Source: Flavobacteriaceae bacterium
GTDB lineage: Bacteria; Bacteroidota; Bacteroidia; Flavobacteriales; Weeksellaceae
Direction: 5' to 3'
Assembly: GCA_004359435.1 (NCBI GenBank)
Contig: PTET01000001.1
Location: 791,435-834,119, forward strand
DNA length: 42,685 bases
Every line of letters begins with the position of its first letter. Positions within the stretch are counted from its first letter, which is position 1. A program made the position numbers and the translations under genes. Below the pieces are notes generated by a model, which worked only from the letters and a program-made list of their open reading frames with translations, was not told the DNA's origin and did no database searches. This document shows positions 7,965 through 16,598 of the stretch, piece by piece.

Positions 7965-8680
7965 ATGAAATTTGAATCCTATAAAGTTACCCCTGGTGCA
8001 AACATCGATTTAGACAAATGGTCAACACTTCCTACCCGTGAAGAAAGTGAAGTGGATTTTGAAGAAGAAATCCAGAAGAATATTGAGAAAATGGACGATC
8101 TTCAAAAAGCTTTGTACGGAGAATCGAAACAGTCTTTGCTTGTTATTTTTCAAGGCATTGATGCCGCAGGAAAAGACAGCACCATTCGGGCGGTTTTCTC
8201 AGGGATCAATCCGGCTGGGATAAGTGTAACTTCGTTTAAAAAACCCTCTCAAGAAGAACTCTCCCACGATTACCTTTGGAGACATGTAAAAGCACTACCT
8301 AGGCGTGGAGAAATTGCAATTTTCAATCGTTCTCACTACGAAAATGTACTGATTACCAAAGTTCATCCAGAGCTTATATTATTTGAAAACTTGCCAGGGA
8401 TAGAATCGGTTTCGGACATTGGAGAAGATTTATAGATCTTAAAGAAAGAGCGCTATGGGATAGGTATAAATCGGCCTTTGAAACCATGCTAGAAAAAACT
8501 TCAACCAATAATTCTCCTTGGTATATAGTGCCTATAGATGATAAAAAGTTTGCCCAATCTATGATTGCTTATCTGGTTCGAAAAACTTTAGAGCAGTTAA
8601 ATCCTCAGTTTAGAGAACTTTCTGCAGAAGAAAAGGCAGAAATGCAGGAATTGTATCATGCCCTTAAAAATGAAGCGTAA
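7965..8680 (+). pseudogene. Polyphosphate kinase 2 (PPK2) with internal out-of-frame deletion
   Basis: PPK2 enzymes transfer phosphate between polyphosphate and nucleotides. The first frame (7965-8435) holds the Walker A loop GIDAAGKDST (residues 64-73) and the Walker B region IAIFNRSHYENVL. It stops just after SDIGED. The second frame resumes at DLKERALWDRYKSAFE and continues with the PPK2 signature SPWYIVPIDDKKFAQS to 8680. The region normally between them (the lid helices with HvSKxEQxxR) is missing, about 55-60 residues. The switch point is near 8427-8435. Total length is about 238 codons, against about 260-300 for the family. A good promoter lies upstream, so a truncated 156-residue product is likely made. 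Confidence 0.88.
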
Positions 8681-8744
8681 GGGACTTTCGTTTTTAAGCT
8701 GAATATAAAAATTTACTTATATTTACTTATTGTATTTTGGGTAA

Positions 8745-9424
8745 ATGAACGTAGGAAATGTAAATGTTTTTGTAGGTATTCAGCTTTTGCTTCTTGCTTT
8801 TTGGTGGTTAATAGGCCAAAGGAAAAGCAAAGGAACCAAAGTTGAGTTGGAGCAGTTACAAGAAAGATTTAATAATCTACACGCCAAATTAAAGCAAACA
8901 AGGCTGGAGAGTAAAAATTTAGCTCGAGAAAACCAAAAAAAATAGTACACGATACCATTTTAGAATGCCGAAGAATTTCCAACAATTTAAGTCCGGTTTC
9001 CATTGAAAAATATGGTTTGGTTCCTGCCCTTGGCCAGATGGTAAACCAACTAGAGAAGACTGTTCCTATTGCCTTCTTTTTCGAATGTAATGCACAGGTC
9101 GAAAGACTCAAAAAAACAGTTGAAATCGCGATTTATAGAACCATCCAAGAAGCTTTGAATAATATTTGTAAATATTCTGACGCCAAAAAAGTTGAAATTC
9201 GGGTAGAAGCATCTACATTCGATTATCATTTCTATGTAGTAGACAACGGAAAAGGTTTCGACCTAGAAAAAGATTATGCCCAAAATTTAGGTGGAAACGG
9301 TCTTCAAAACATGCAGAACCGAACACGACTTTTTGGGGGAGAATTTTATATCAATAGCAATCAAAACAGTGGTACTTCTATTCATGTTGTGGTGCCCAAA
9401 GAAAATAATTTAGAAGATTCCTAA
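8745..9424 (+). pseudogene. NarX/DesK-type sensor histidine kinase lacking its phosphoacceptor segment, frameshifted
   Basis: The first frame (8745-8945) gives one membrane helix (VFVGIQLLLLAFWWLIG) and a coiled coil that ends ARENQKK at a run of eight A. The second frame continues IVHDTILECRRISNNLSP, then the HATPase_c parts: EALNNICKYSDAKKVEI (N box), VVDNGKGFD (G1), GGNGLQNMQNRTRLFGG (G2) and a C-terminal GTSIHV. In HisKA_3 kinases about 35-45 residues with the H-box (LHDxxGQ) precede the CRRIS segment; I cannot find them. So an internal loss plus a frame change near 8931-8946 is the best reading. A simple indel in the A-run of an H-box-less kinase is an alternative. It sits 20 bp upstream of its likely response regulator. 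Confidence 0.75.
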
Positions 9425-9444
9425 AACAGAAAAATCAAGATTCT

Positions 9445-10098
9445 ATGGAAAAAAAGATTCAGTTGTTCATTGTAGACGATCATGCCATGGTTAGAGACGG
9501 GTTGAAATTAAACCTACAAGATCATCCAGATATTCAGGTAATTGGAGAAGCCTCCAATGGAGAAGAAGCCCTTGCTTTTTTAGAGCAAAATCCACAGGTT
9601 GATGTAGTATTGATGGATATTACCATGCCCGTTTTAAATGGACTAGACGCTTGCCAGAAAATTAAAAAAAACTATCCCAAAGTGAACTGTCTAATGCTTT
9701 CTATGCACGATGATGCCCAGTATATTTTAGAAAGTATAGAAAAAGGAGCCATGGGATATTTGCTCAAAGAAAGTGAGTCCGAAGAAATCTACAAGGCCAT
9801 TCAGACTGTTTATCAAGGAAAAAGGTATTACAGCACTCCTGTATCAAATACGATGGCAGAAAATTATCTTATGACCAAAACCCAAAAACCAGAGGTTTCA
9901 CAAAATGTTCTTTCCAAAAGAGAAACCGAAATTTTGGGACTTATTAATCAGGGGCTCACCAACAAAGAAATCTCTTTAGACAAAAATTTAAGCATCAGAA
10001 CCATTGAGGTTCATCGCTTCAATATGATGAAAAAATTGCAGGCGGCTAACATTGTAGATCTGCTTAAAAAAGCTAGAGATTTAGGCATTATTGGATAG
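9445..10098 (+). CDS. NarL/FixJ-family response regulator
   Basis: 217 residues. The receiver domain has the acidic pair Asp11/Asp12 (VDDHAMVRDGL), phosphoacceptor Asp58 (VLMDITMP), Ser86 and Lys108 (YLLKE). The C-terminal LuxR-type HTH reads LSKRETEILGLINQGLTNKEI with the recognition helix RTIEVHRFNMMKKL. It should act as a DNA-binding dimer after phosphorylation. The cognate kinase directly upstream seems broken, so it may be orphaned or use another donor. Only 8 nt separate it from the molybdopterin oxidoreductase gene, so co-transcription and control of that gene are likely. Confidence 0.95.
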   Translation: MEKKIQLFIVDDHAMVRDGLKLNLQDHPDIQVIGEASNGEEALAFLEQNPQVDVVLMDITMPVLNGLDACQKIKKNYPKVNCLMLSMHDDAQYILESIEKGAMGYLLKESESEEIYKAIQTVYQGKRYYSTPVSNTMAENYLMTKTQKPEVSQNVLSKRETEILGLINQGLTNKEISLDKNLSIRTIEVHRFNMMKKLQAANIVDLLKKARDLGIIG

Positions 10099-10106
10099 GA
10101 GATCAG

Positions 10107-13100
10107 ATGAAAAATGAGCTAGCTTCTTTTTGTCTGGATTGTTCTCTAGGATGTGGAGTTAAAACTAAACCTGTATACTCAGGACAAGAGATAAGGCTAG
10201 ATGCGGACTTTAATCATCCATTTAGCGGTGGACTACTTTGCGAAAAAGGCACAACCTTGCATAATCGGCTGATGGACGATAAAAGTCGACTGACCCATCC
10301 TCAAATGAGGTGGAACAAAAACGCTCCCTTAGAGTCTGTTTCATGGGAGACTGCATTAACCAGAGCTGCGGGAGTGTTCAAAGGGATTATGAACAATTAC
10401 GGAGCCGATTCAGTTGGATTTTATGTTTCAGGGAAGTTATCCACCGAAGAACTTTATTGGGTGAACAAACTTGCCAAAGGATTTATCAAAACCAATCATA
10501 TAGATACTGATACCCGTTTGGTTGGTTCTTCTTCTGAAGAAGCATTTGAACGCACGTATGGGACTGGTTCTCCAATTTTAGATTTGTCTATTTTAGAATT
10601 TACAGATGTTATTTTACTCTCTGGAAGCAATTTGGCTTTAAGTCAGCCTGTTTTGATGGATAAAATTTTGTTGGCAAAAAAAGTCAATCCGAATCTAAAA
10701 ATCATAGCGGTTGATCCTAGAATTACAAAGACCACTCAGCTCTGTGATTTACACCTAAGACCACAGATAGCAAGTGATACTTATCTTTTTTTTGCCCTTG
10801 CGCAGATTATCATCGAAAAGAAAAATTTTGATAAGAAGTACATAGAAACACAGACGGAAGGTTTTGCAGATTTTCAAAAGGCTGCAAATCTTTATAGTTT
10901 GAGTGAAATTTCTAGCATTTGTAAAATCTCCACAGAGGACATTCAAAAAGCGGCAAGTTGGATAGGAGGGGCGAAAAGTTTTCTAAATCTTTATGGATTA
11001 GGTATTACCCAAAGCCCAATGAGTCAGAGCAAAGTATTGTCTCTACTAAATTTATCTATGCTAAAAGGCCAAATAAACAGTAGAAATAACCAGGTTGCTT
11101 TTCTATCTAGCATTACAAATCATAGAGGAGTACTAGAAGTAGGGGTTGATCCTGGAAAATTTGTAGGAAGAATCCCCATAGAAGATCTTTCTTTCAAACC
11201 TAAACTCGAAGCGTTTTGGCAGACCCAAGAACTTTCTACCTGTAGAGGAAAAACGGCAGTTGAAATGTTTGATGGTCTTTTGGATGGAAGTATAAAAGCC
11301 ATTTGGATAATGGGTACGAATCCACTAGAGAGTCTTCCCGATTCTAGAAAAGTAGAGGCCGCTCTTAAAAAAGCCAAATTTGTTATTGTACAAGATTCAT
11401 GTCAAGAGAACAACGCCTTGGCATTTGCAGATTTGATACTTCCAAGTAGTAAAGCGATGGAAAAAGAGGGAGTTTATACCAGTCAAACAGGTTTGGTTTC
11501 CCTAAATCCTAAAGTATTGGATCCCCCTGGTTTGTCCCTTTCTGATGCTCAAATCATTTCTGAATTCGCACAAAAAATGGGTTTCAAAAGGGCATTTGCT
11601 TTTTCTAGTTATGATAAAATTTATCAGGAGCACATCGCTTTGTCTCAGCTTATAGATGGGAAAGAATTATTGTTGAATCATCAGGTTTTGAAAGAAAAAC
11701 CACAATTCTTAGATCTAGTTGGATTTTTTGAAAATAAAGAAGCTCCTGCCAAAAAAGCCAATTTTTTTGACATTGACCCTAAAATTGTAGGGGAAAAACC
11801 AAGCGAAAACTATCCACTTATACTAACCACATCTACTTTGGGTTTAAAAGAACCCCTATTGGAGATACATCCTATTGATGCAGAAATAAGAGGAATTAAA
11901 TCTGGAGATTTGGTAGAGGTTTCCAATATAAGAGCCAATTGTAGGGTAAAAGCATGGGTGAGCGAAAACACAAAACCAGGTCTTGTTTGCATGGATCTGA
12001 ATTCCAATCCATCTGGTTATTCAGACCTTGCAAGAACCAATAATTTAACATCCTCTGCTTTAGAATATAACAGTTATCAACCCCAATACAAATATACGCC
12101 TGTTGAGGTTTCTTTGTTTCAACCCGAGGCTTTTAAAATACTTGTTCTTGGTTTTGGAAGTGCCGCAAAATCGTTTTTGAAAGTATATGCCTCTGAAAAT
12201 AAAAAAAGTACAATTGAAATTTTTCCAATAGAAAATTTCCAAAGCCTTACGCAATTGCCAGATCTCTTGTTGGGAAACAAAAACTTAGAAGTAGATTTTT
12301 CTGCATGGGAAATTCTAGGGGCAAAGTTTCATCTGGACATACAAATTGTAGAAATAAACCCTGAACAAAAATATTTACTAGACCAAAAGGGCGAAAAATA
12401 CAAGTACGATCTGCTTGTGGTAAACTCGCCAAATCAGTTAAGCGTTGGTAGTGACGTTCCTTTGGATAAGATAAATTTCATCACTCAGTTTTCAGAATCA
12501 AAACTAAATTATCTTAAGGAAAGCATCGAAAAAAAACAGCCCATTGTGATTATTGGAGGTGGCTTTCTTGGGATAGAAATTGCTGATTATTTTTTAGAGA
12601 AAGATTGTCCAGTCCATTTGGTTCAACTCTCAGATAGAATTCTCTCAGGGCAAATAGATTCAACAGCTTCTGAGCTTTTGTACCAGAAATTTCAAGAAAA
12701 AGGCTTAAACATGCATCTAGGGGATGAGGTAGTTGCTTATTTGGGTGAAGAGACTTTTCAAAGTATACAACTTAAAAGCGGACAAATAATTCCTTTGTCA
12801 GCGGTAATTTATGCCGAAGGGTTCGGTGCGAATCTGACGCTTTTTAGAAACGCTCAAATAGAATGTCAGAAAGGGATTCTGGTAAACCACCAGCTGAAAA
12901 CTTCTGATCCTTTTATTTTTGCCCTTGGAGAAATTGCAGAGTTAGAATCTTTTTCTTTAAATGTTCCAAACCAATCCCAAGAGCAGGGTGAAGTCCTCTC
13001 TAAAGTCTTTTTGGGTGATCCCTCTGCTAAAATTAGTTTACCGATTTCTTCGTATATTTTACAGACAAAACATATAGAGCTTAGTTTTGCTGGATTGGTT

Positions 13101-13331
13101 CAGCTTCCAAAACAAGAAAAGGGGAAATATCAAGAAATTTCAGCCGTAGATTTATCTAGGGGGTACTACAAAAAGTGTATCATCAAGAAAAACCAATTGG
13201 TTGGGGTAATACTTGTTGGTAGCAATAAGGAATTTTCCTTTTATGAAGATTTAATAAATTCTGGAAGACCTCTAGAAAACATCAGAGATACACTTTTAAA
13301 TGTCAATTTTGCCCAAAAATCAAGGTTATGA
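10107..13331 (+). CDS. Divergent assimilatory nitrate reductase-like molybdopterin oxidoreductase fused to FAD/NAD(P) reductase
   Basis: 1074 residues with no frame break. Residues 1-50 hold the [4Fe-4S] motif (Cys9, Cys12, Cys16, Cys45). About 60-600 are the bis-MGD oxidoreductase fold (FYVSGKLSTEELYWVNKLAKG, IIAVDPRITKTTQLCDLHL). About 600-665 are the MGD-binding C-terminal barrel (LLEIHPIDAEIRGIKSGDLV). About 674-1074 are a NirB-like pyridine-nucleotide-disulfide reductase with two Rossmann motifs (GFGSAA and GGGFLG). It is NasA-like, and flavobacterial NasA proteins with this reductase fusion are known to me. Oddities: the Mo-ligand site normally RLCMSS reads RLVGSS (Val139 for Cys), GQPNAMGGREVG reads SSITNHRGVLEVG, WCHPI reads LSQPV, and the TGRxxxQWHT segment is shortened. 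So nitrate reduction should not be assumed. It overlaps the rubredoxin gene by 4 nt (ATGA). Confidence 0.85.
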   Translation: MKNELASFCLDCSLGCGVKTKPVYSGQEIRLDADFNHPFSGGLLCEKGTTLHNRLMDDKSRLTHPQMRWNKNAPLESVSWETALTRAAGVFKGIMNNYGADSVGFYVSGKLSTEELYWVNKLAKGFIKTNHIDTDTRLVGSSSEEAFERTYGTGSPILDLSILEFTDVILLSGSNLALSQPVLMDKILLAKKVNPNLKIIAVDPRITKTTQLCDLHLRPQIASDTYLFFALAQIIIEKKNFDKKYIETQTEGFADFQKAANLYSLSEISSICKISTEDIQKAASWIGGAKSFLNLYGLGITQSPMSQSKVLSLLNLSMLKGQINSRNNQVAFLSSITNHRGVLEVGVDPGKFVGRIPIEDLSFKPKLEAFWQTQELSTCRGKTAVEMFDGLLDGSIKAIWIMGTNPLESLPDSRKVEAALKKAKFVIVQDSCQENNALAFADLILPSSKAMEKEGVYTSQTGLVSLNPKVLDPPGLSLSDAQIISEFAQKMGFKRAFAFSSYDKIYQEHIALSQLIDGKELLLNHQVLKEKPQFLDLVGFFENKEAPAKKANFFDIDPKIVGEKPSENYPLILTTSTLGLKEPLLEIHPIDAEIRGIKSGDLVEVSNIRANCRVKAWVSENTKPGLVCMDLNSNPSGYSDLARTNNLTSSALEYNSYQPQYKYTPVEVSLFQPEAFKILVLGFGSAAKSFLKVYASENKKSTIEIFPIENFQSLTQLPDLLLGNKNLEVDFSAWEILGAKFHLDIQIVEINPEQKYLLDQKGEKYKYDLLVVNSPNQLSVGSDVPLDKINFITQFSESKLNYLKESIEKKQPIVIIGGGFLGIEIADYFLEKDCPVHLVQLSDRILSGQIDSTASELLYQKFQEKGLNMHLGDEVVAYLGEETFQSIQLKSGQIIPLSAVIYAEGFGANLTLFRNAQIECQKGILVNHQLKTSDPFIFALGEIAELESFSLNVPNQSQEQGEVLSKVFLGDPSAKISLPISSYILQTKHIELSFAGLVQLPKQEKGKYQEISAVDLSRGYYKKCIIKKNQLVGVILVGSNKEFSFYEDLINSGRPLENIRDTLLNVNFAQKSRL

Positions 13332-14713
13332 AGCAAATTAAAATTCCAACTTTGGGCGGTTTGGTACATTTTCTAACTTTAAAGAAAATTCTGAAATTAG
13401 CCAGAGAAAGCAAAATAGAATCCTTGGTTTTGTCTTTGGATCAGTGTTTTGTTTTTAAAGTAAAAAAGGAGGATTTACCAAAATGGGAAGAATATTTAAG
13501 CCGAGAATCTATTGCTTATTTTTACCAAGGTAGCGGTCTTGTGAGTTCCATCGCATCGGTTTCTTTGTTTGAAGGTACTTCTTGGCTTAGTCAAAGTCTT
13601 TTTCAATCCATTTTGAAAAATATGCCCCAAAAAAGTTCACTCAAAATTGGGCTGGTCGACCCCAAACAAGAACTTACGCCACTGCTTGATCAAGAGCTGA
13701 ATTTTCTAGCTTCTAAATATCTAAATTTCTGGTATTTGTATGTAGGATTGTCAAGGGACAAATCTCCGTTTTTGTGGCCCGTTTTGATCTATTCTGATGC
13801 TTTGCCAGATTTTGTCAAGAGATTTGAATCCCTGATAAGTGAAATCCCAAAAATCACCCAAGAAGAATTGCTTATGGCTTTCAATTCTAAGATCGATTAC
13901 CAGTATAGGGTTTTTTCTAAACCCGAGGGAATTCCCAATCAAAAAGGCGTGTATTACGATGGGTTTCATCATACCATAGAAGGTTATTGGCTTGGAATTA
14001 CCAGAACAGAAAACACATTCTCTATTTCGATGATAGAAAACCTTGTTTTAACAGGTGAACAGCAAGGGATATTTGAATGCTATGTAACACCATGGGCATC
14101 GTTTTTAATTAAAAACATCAAACCAGAAAATCAACAAAAGTGGGAGGCTTTTTTGGCATTAAATAAAATCCCCACCGGGCATGCGTACTTTGAACTTAAT
14201 TGGAGATATCAGCCAGAAAAAGACTATTTCCAGAAGATTAAAGACAAATTGGTGTTTGTGTTTTACAAGAACAAAGTAAGAGCTTGGGGAATCACTTTTG
14301 GACTTTTTGATAAAAATATAGAAGCCTATACCACTTTTGCCATTAAGGTGAAACCGGTTATTTCTTCCTTTGAAATTTTTTTGTTTGATGTTTATTTGGC
14401 AGAGAATTTCGATCCTAAAACCCGAAATTATCTTTGCAAAGGAAAAAATTTAAGTTTCAAAGAGCTTAGTTCGGTGCTTATTTCCCAAATTGCAGGTTCG
14501 ACTGCTTTTTTGCATCAACCTTTGGCTGTAATCAATAAATCGACAAATAGTCAAGAAAAAATAGTAGACCAATGCTCGGTTTGCTTAACCATTTATGATA
14601 CTTTTTCTGATCCAGAATTTTTGCAGCCCAATTTTTCGGACTTACCCTCAACCTATAGTTGTGAAGTTTGTGGAAGTCCCAAAGAAAAGTATTTTAAAAG
14701 TAAAATTCAATAA
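13328..14713 (+). CDS. Rubredoxin-domain protein with nitrite/sulfite-reductase-like half domain
   Basis: 461 residues. The C-terminus carries a rubredoxin iron site: Cys416/Cys419 (CSVCLTIYD) and Cys445/Cys448 (CEVCGSPKEK). The N-terminal about 100 residues resemble the ferredoxin-like half domain of siroheme nitrite/sulfite reductases (LSLDQCFVFKVKKEDLPKW). The middle (GLVDPKQELTPLLDQELNFL, FWYLYVGL, CYVTPWASFLIKNI, FELNWRYQP) matches a flavobacterial protein annotated only as rubredoxin beside nitrate assimilation genes, as I recall. No siroheme/[4Fe-4S] cysteine set is visible. It probably moves single electrons to or from the upstream oxidoreductase, to which it is translationally coupled. 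It converges on the EamA gene with 5 bp between stops. Confidence 0.8.
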   Translation: MKQIKIPTLGGLVHFLTLKKILKLARESKIESLVLSLDQCFVFKVKKEDLPKWEEYLSRESIAYFYQGSGLVSSIASVSLFEGTSWLSQSLFQSILKNMPQKSSLKIGLVDPKQELTPLLDQELNFLASKYLNFWYLYVGLSRDKSPFLWPVLIYSDALPDFVKRFESLISEIPKITQEELLMAFNSKIDYQYRVFSKPEGIPNQKGVYYDGFHHTIEGYWLGITRTENTFSISMIENLVLTGEQQGIFECYVTPWASFLIKNIKPENQQKWEAFLALNKIPTGHAYFELNWRYQPEKDYFQKIKDKLVFVFYKNKVRAWGITFGLFDKNIEAYTTFAIKVKPVISSFEIFLFDVYLAENFDPKTRNYLCKGKNLSFKELSSVLISQIAGSTAFLHQPLAVINKSTNSQEKIVDQCSVCLTIYDTFSDPEFLQPNFSDLPSTYSCEVCGSPKEKYFKSKIQ

Positions 14714-14718
14714 TGGGG

Positions 14719-15603
14719 CTAAGATTTTAGATTTCTCCACTGAATCAAAAAAATAGAAAGCAAAATAATGGCTACCCCAAGCCATTGGACCGGTAAAACT
14801 TGTTCTTGCAAAACGATATGCGCAGCGAGAATTGAAGTGGGGATTTCGAAAGAAGTCAAAATACTTCCCAGACCGATACCGGTTTTAGGGAATCCAATGT
14901 TGAAGAAAATCGGAGGAAAAATAGTCCCAAATAGTGCTAAAAATAAGCCATAGCCTAAAAATAGGGGGTCTAAGAAGTTGTTTTCTGTAAAGATTTTAAA
15001 ATTCCAAAAAATCAGAACTAAAATCCCACCGCCAAACATCAGATATTTACTTCTTTTAATGGGGCTTAAATCCAGTCCGATTTGGTTTGAAGCATACAAG
15101 GTAGCGGTATAAGAAAGGCTGGAGAGAAGCCCTAAAATCAATCCAGGAAAATTAATTTTGGGTTTTTCACCAAAGACGTTCAGTGCCACAAAGGTACCTA
15201 GAATCACCATGAGACTACCGAAAATTTTGAGGTTTTCGATTTTTCTTTGCAGAAAAATTTCAAGAGCCACACCCATCCATACGGTTTGCATCAAAAGTAC
15301 AATGGAAGTGGAAACAGGGATGAATTTTAATGAAAGATAATAAAAACAAGAGGTGAGTCCAACCGATGTTCCAAACAGTAATAGCTTTTTTTTTGCTTTA
15401 GAATTAATCGAAGAAGTAGAGGTTTTTTTCTGTTTTTTTTTGTCCATCAAAAGTAAACAGAGAATTCCAAAGAAAAATTGCAAAAAAATAAGTCCGCTGA
15501 TGTGGTATCCTTCAAGGCTCGCTTTTTTTACAGAAGTAGCCAAAAGACCATAACAAGAAGCGCCGATTATCACCCACAAAGACCCGATTGTTTTGTTGTA
15601 CAT
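14719..15603 (-). CDS. EamA/DMT-family transporter
   Basis: 294 residues, almost entirely hydrophobic, with about ten membrane helices arranged as two EamA repeats. The first repeat includes SLWVIIGASCYGLLATSVKK and SIVLLMQTVWMGVALE; the second includes PILAAHIVLQE-like sequence TSILAAHIVLQEQVLP near the end. Members export or import small metabolites and amino acids, and the substrate cannot be predicted. It starts 35 bp downstream of the helix-hairpin-helix gene on the same strand, so they may share a transcript. Confidence 0.9.
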   Translation of the reverse strand: MYNKTIGSLWVIIGASCYGLLATSVKKASLEGYHISGLIFLQFFFGILCLLLMDKKKQKKTSTSSINSKAKKKLLLFGTSVGLTSCFYYLSLKFIPVSTSIVLLMQTVWMGVALEIFLQRKIENLKIFGSLMVILGTFVALNVFGEKPKINFPGLILGLLSSLSYTATLYASNQIGLDLSPIKRSKYLMFGGGILVLIFWNFKIFTENNFLDPLFLGYGLFLALFGTIFPPIFFNIGFPKTGIGLGSILTSFEIPTSILAAHIVLQEQVLPVQWLGVAIILLSIFLIQWRNLKS

Positions 15604-15638
15604 GTCTTTGTTTTACAAGTATTTATTGAGCTTTAGAA

Positions 15639-16454
15639 TTAAATTTTGTCTTGTAAAGCTTTGAGCTCTTGAAAGTTTCCTTCGGCCGCTAGGCTTGCTT
15701 GAAGGGGCCAAGTTTTGGGGTTGTGCATTTTGTAGCGTGGTCCAGCTTTGTCTAAAATTTCTTGGCATTTTGTAATGGGAGTATTGGAGAGAATCTTCCA
15801 AGAGGTGATATTTTCTTCCTTGAAGAGTTGCTCAATTTTGGGACCTATTCCTTCGATGAGTTTAAGATCATCTGCCTTAATTTTTTTACCAAAGATTTCT
15901 TGGGCCAATTTGGCATCAAATTCTTGTGGGCTTTTTTTAGCAAGAGAGGGTTTGGGTTTGTTTTCTTTTTGAGTTTCTTGGTTTTTATTCTCTTGGTTTT
16001 GGACCACTTCTTCGGGCTTTATTTCTGGCTGGATTTCACTTGAAATTTCCGGTTGATTCGGCGTTTGGGTTTTTGGGTTTTGGAATGTTTTTTTTGGCTC
16101 AAAAGCAGGTTTTGGGCTTTGGGCTTGAGTATTCTTAAGGTTGGTTCTAAGTTGATTAACTTGGTTCTGGTTTTGAGACAATTTTAGTTTTAAAGATGCA
16201 ATTTCGTTTTTGCTGCTGTTTTCAAGTTCTCGGTATTTGGCCAGAGAAACCATTTCTTGTTTGGCAGCATCAAGATTTACAGATTTAAGCTCTAACTCTT
16301 TGGCTTTGTTTTTCCAAAAGACAATTTCGGAGTCGAGTTTTTGAATTTCAGGTTTGTTGGCTTTTCCCAGCAAGTAACCTAGTAAAAAAATCAAAGGTAG
16401 TAGCAAGTATGGGAAAAAGGTGCATAAAAAATACATGAGGTTAAAAGAGTCCAT
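15639..16454 (-). CDS. Membrane-anchored coiled-coil protein with C-terminal helix-hairpin-helix
   Basis: 271 residues. An N-terminal membrane helix (FPYLLLPLIFLLGYLLG) is followed by a coiled coil to about residue 110, a Pro/Gln/Glu-rich linker to about 170, and a C-terminal domain. That domain holds the helix-hairpin-helix signature LKLIEGIGPKIEQLF near residues 195-210 and the WPLQASLAAEGNFQELKAL tail. This tail is common in Bacteroidota proteins with one or two such modules, often labelled as ribosomal protein L21/HhH-like or DUF4332-like. HhH motifs of this kind bind nucleic acid or proteins; with a membrane anchor the role is unknown. Confidence 0.8.
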   Translation of the reverse strand: MDSFNLMYFLCTFFPYLLLPLIFLLGYLLGKANKPEIQKLDSEIVFWKNKAKELELKSVNLDAAKQEMVSLAKYRELENSSKNEIASLKLKLSQNQNQVNQLRTNLKNTQAQSPKPAFEPKKTFQNPKTQTPNQPEISSEIQPEIKPEEVVQNQENKNQETQKENKPKPSLAKKSPQEFDAKLAQEIFGKKIKADDLKLIEGIGPKIEQLFKEENITSWKILSNTPITKCQEILDKAGPRYKMHNPKTWPLQASLAAEGNFQELKALQDKI

Positions 16455-16598
16455 GGGTCATTTTTTAGTTCAGAAGAAATCTTAGGTGTAAAAATAACGA
16501 AATTCCTCTTTGAAAGTACATTTTTTTATTATTTTATAGTTTTCTATAAGAATATTTTAATAATTAATCTTAATTTTAAAGCATCAAAAATAGACACA

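Noticed and set aside
8931-8946. Programmed frameshift at the A8 run in the sensor kinase gene
   Set aside because: Possible, but the missing H-box segment is better explained by loss of sequence, and there is no visible stimulatory structure.
10107-13331. Plain annotation as functional assimilatory nitrate reductase
   Set aside because: The Mo-ligand Cys and several pterin-site motifs are changed, and no nitrite reductase or nitrate transporter genes are present in the window.
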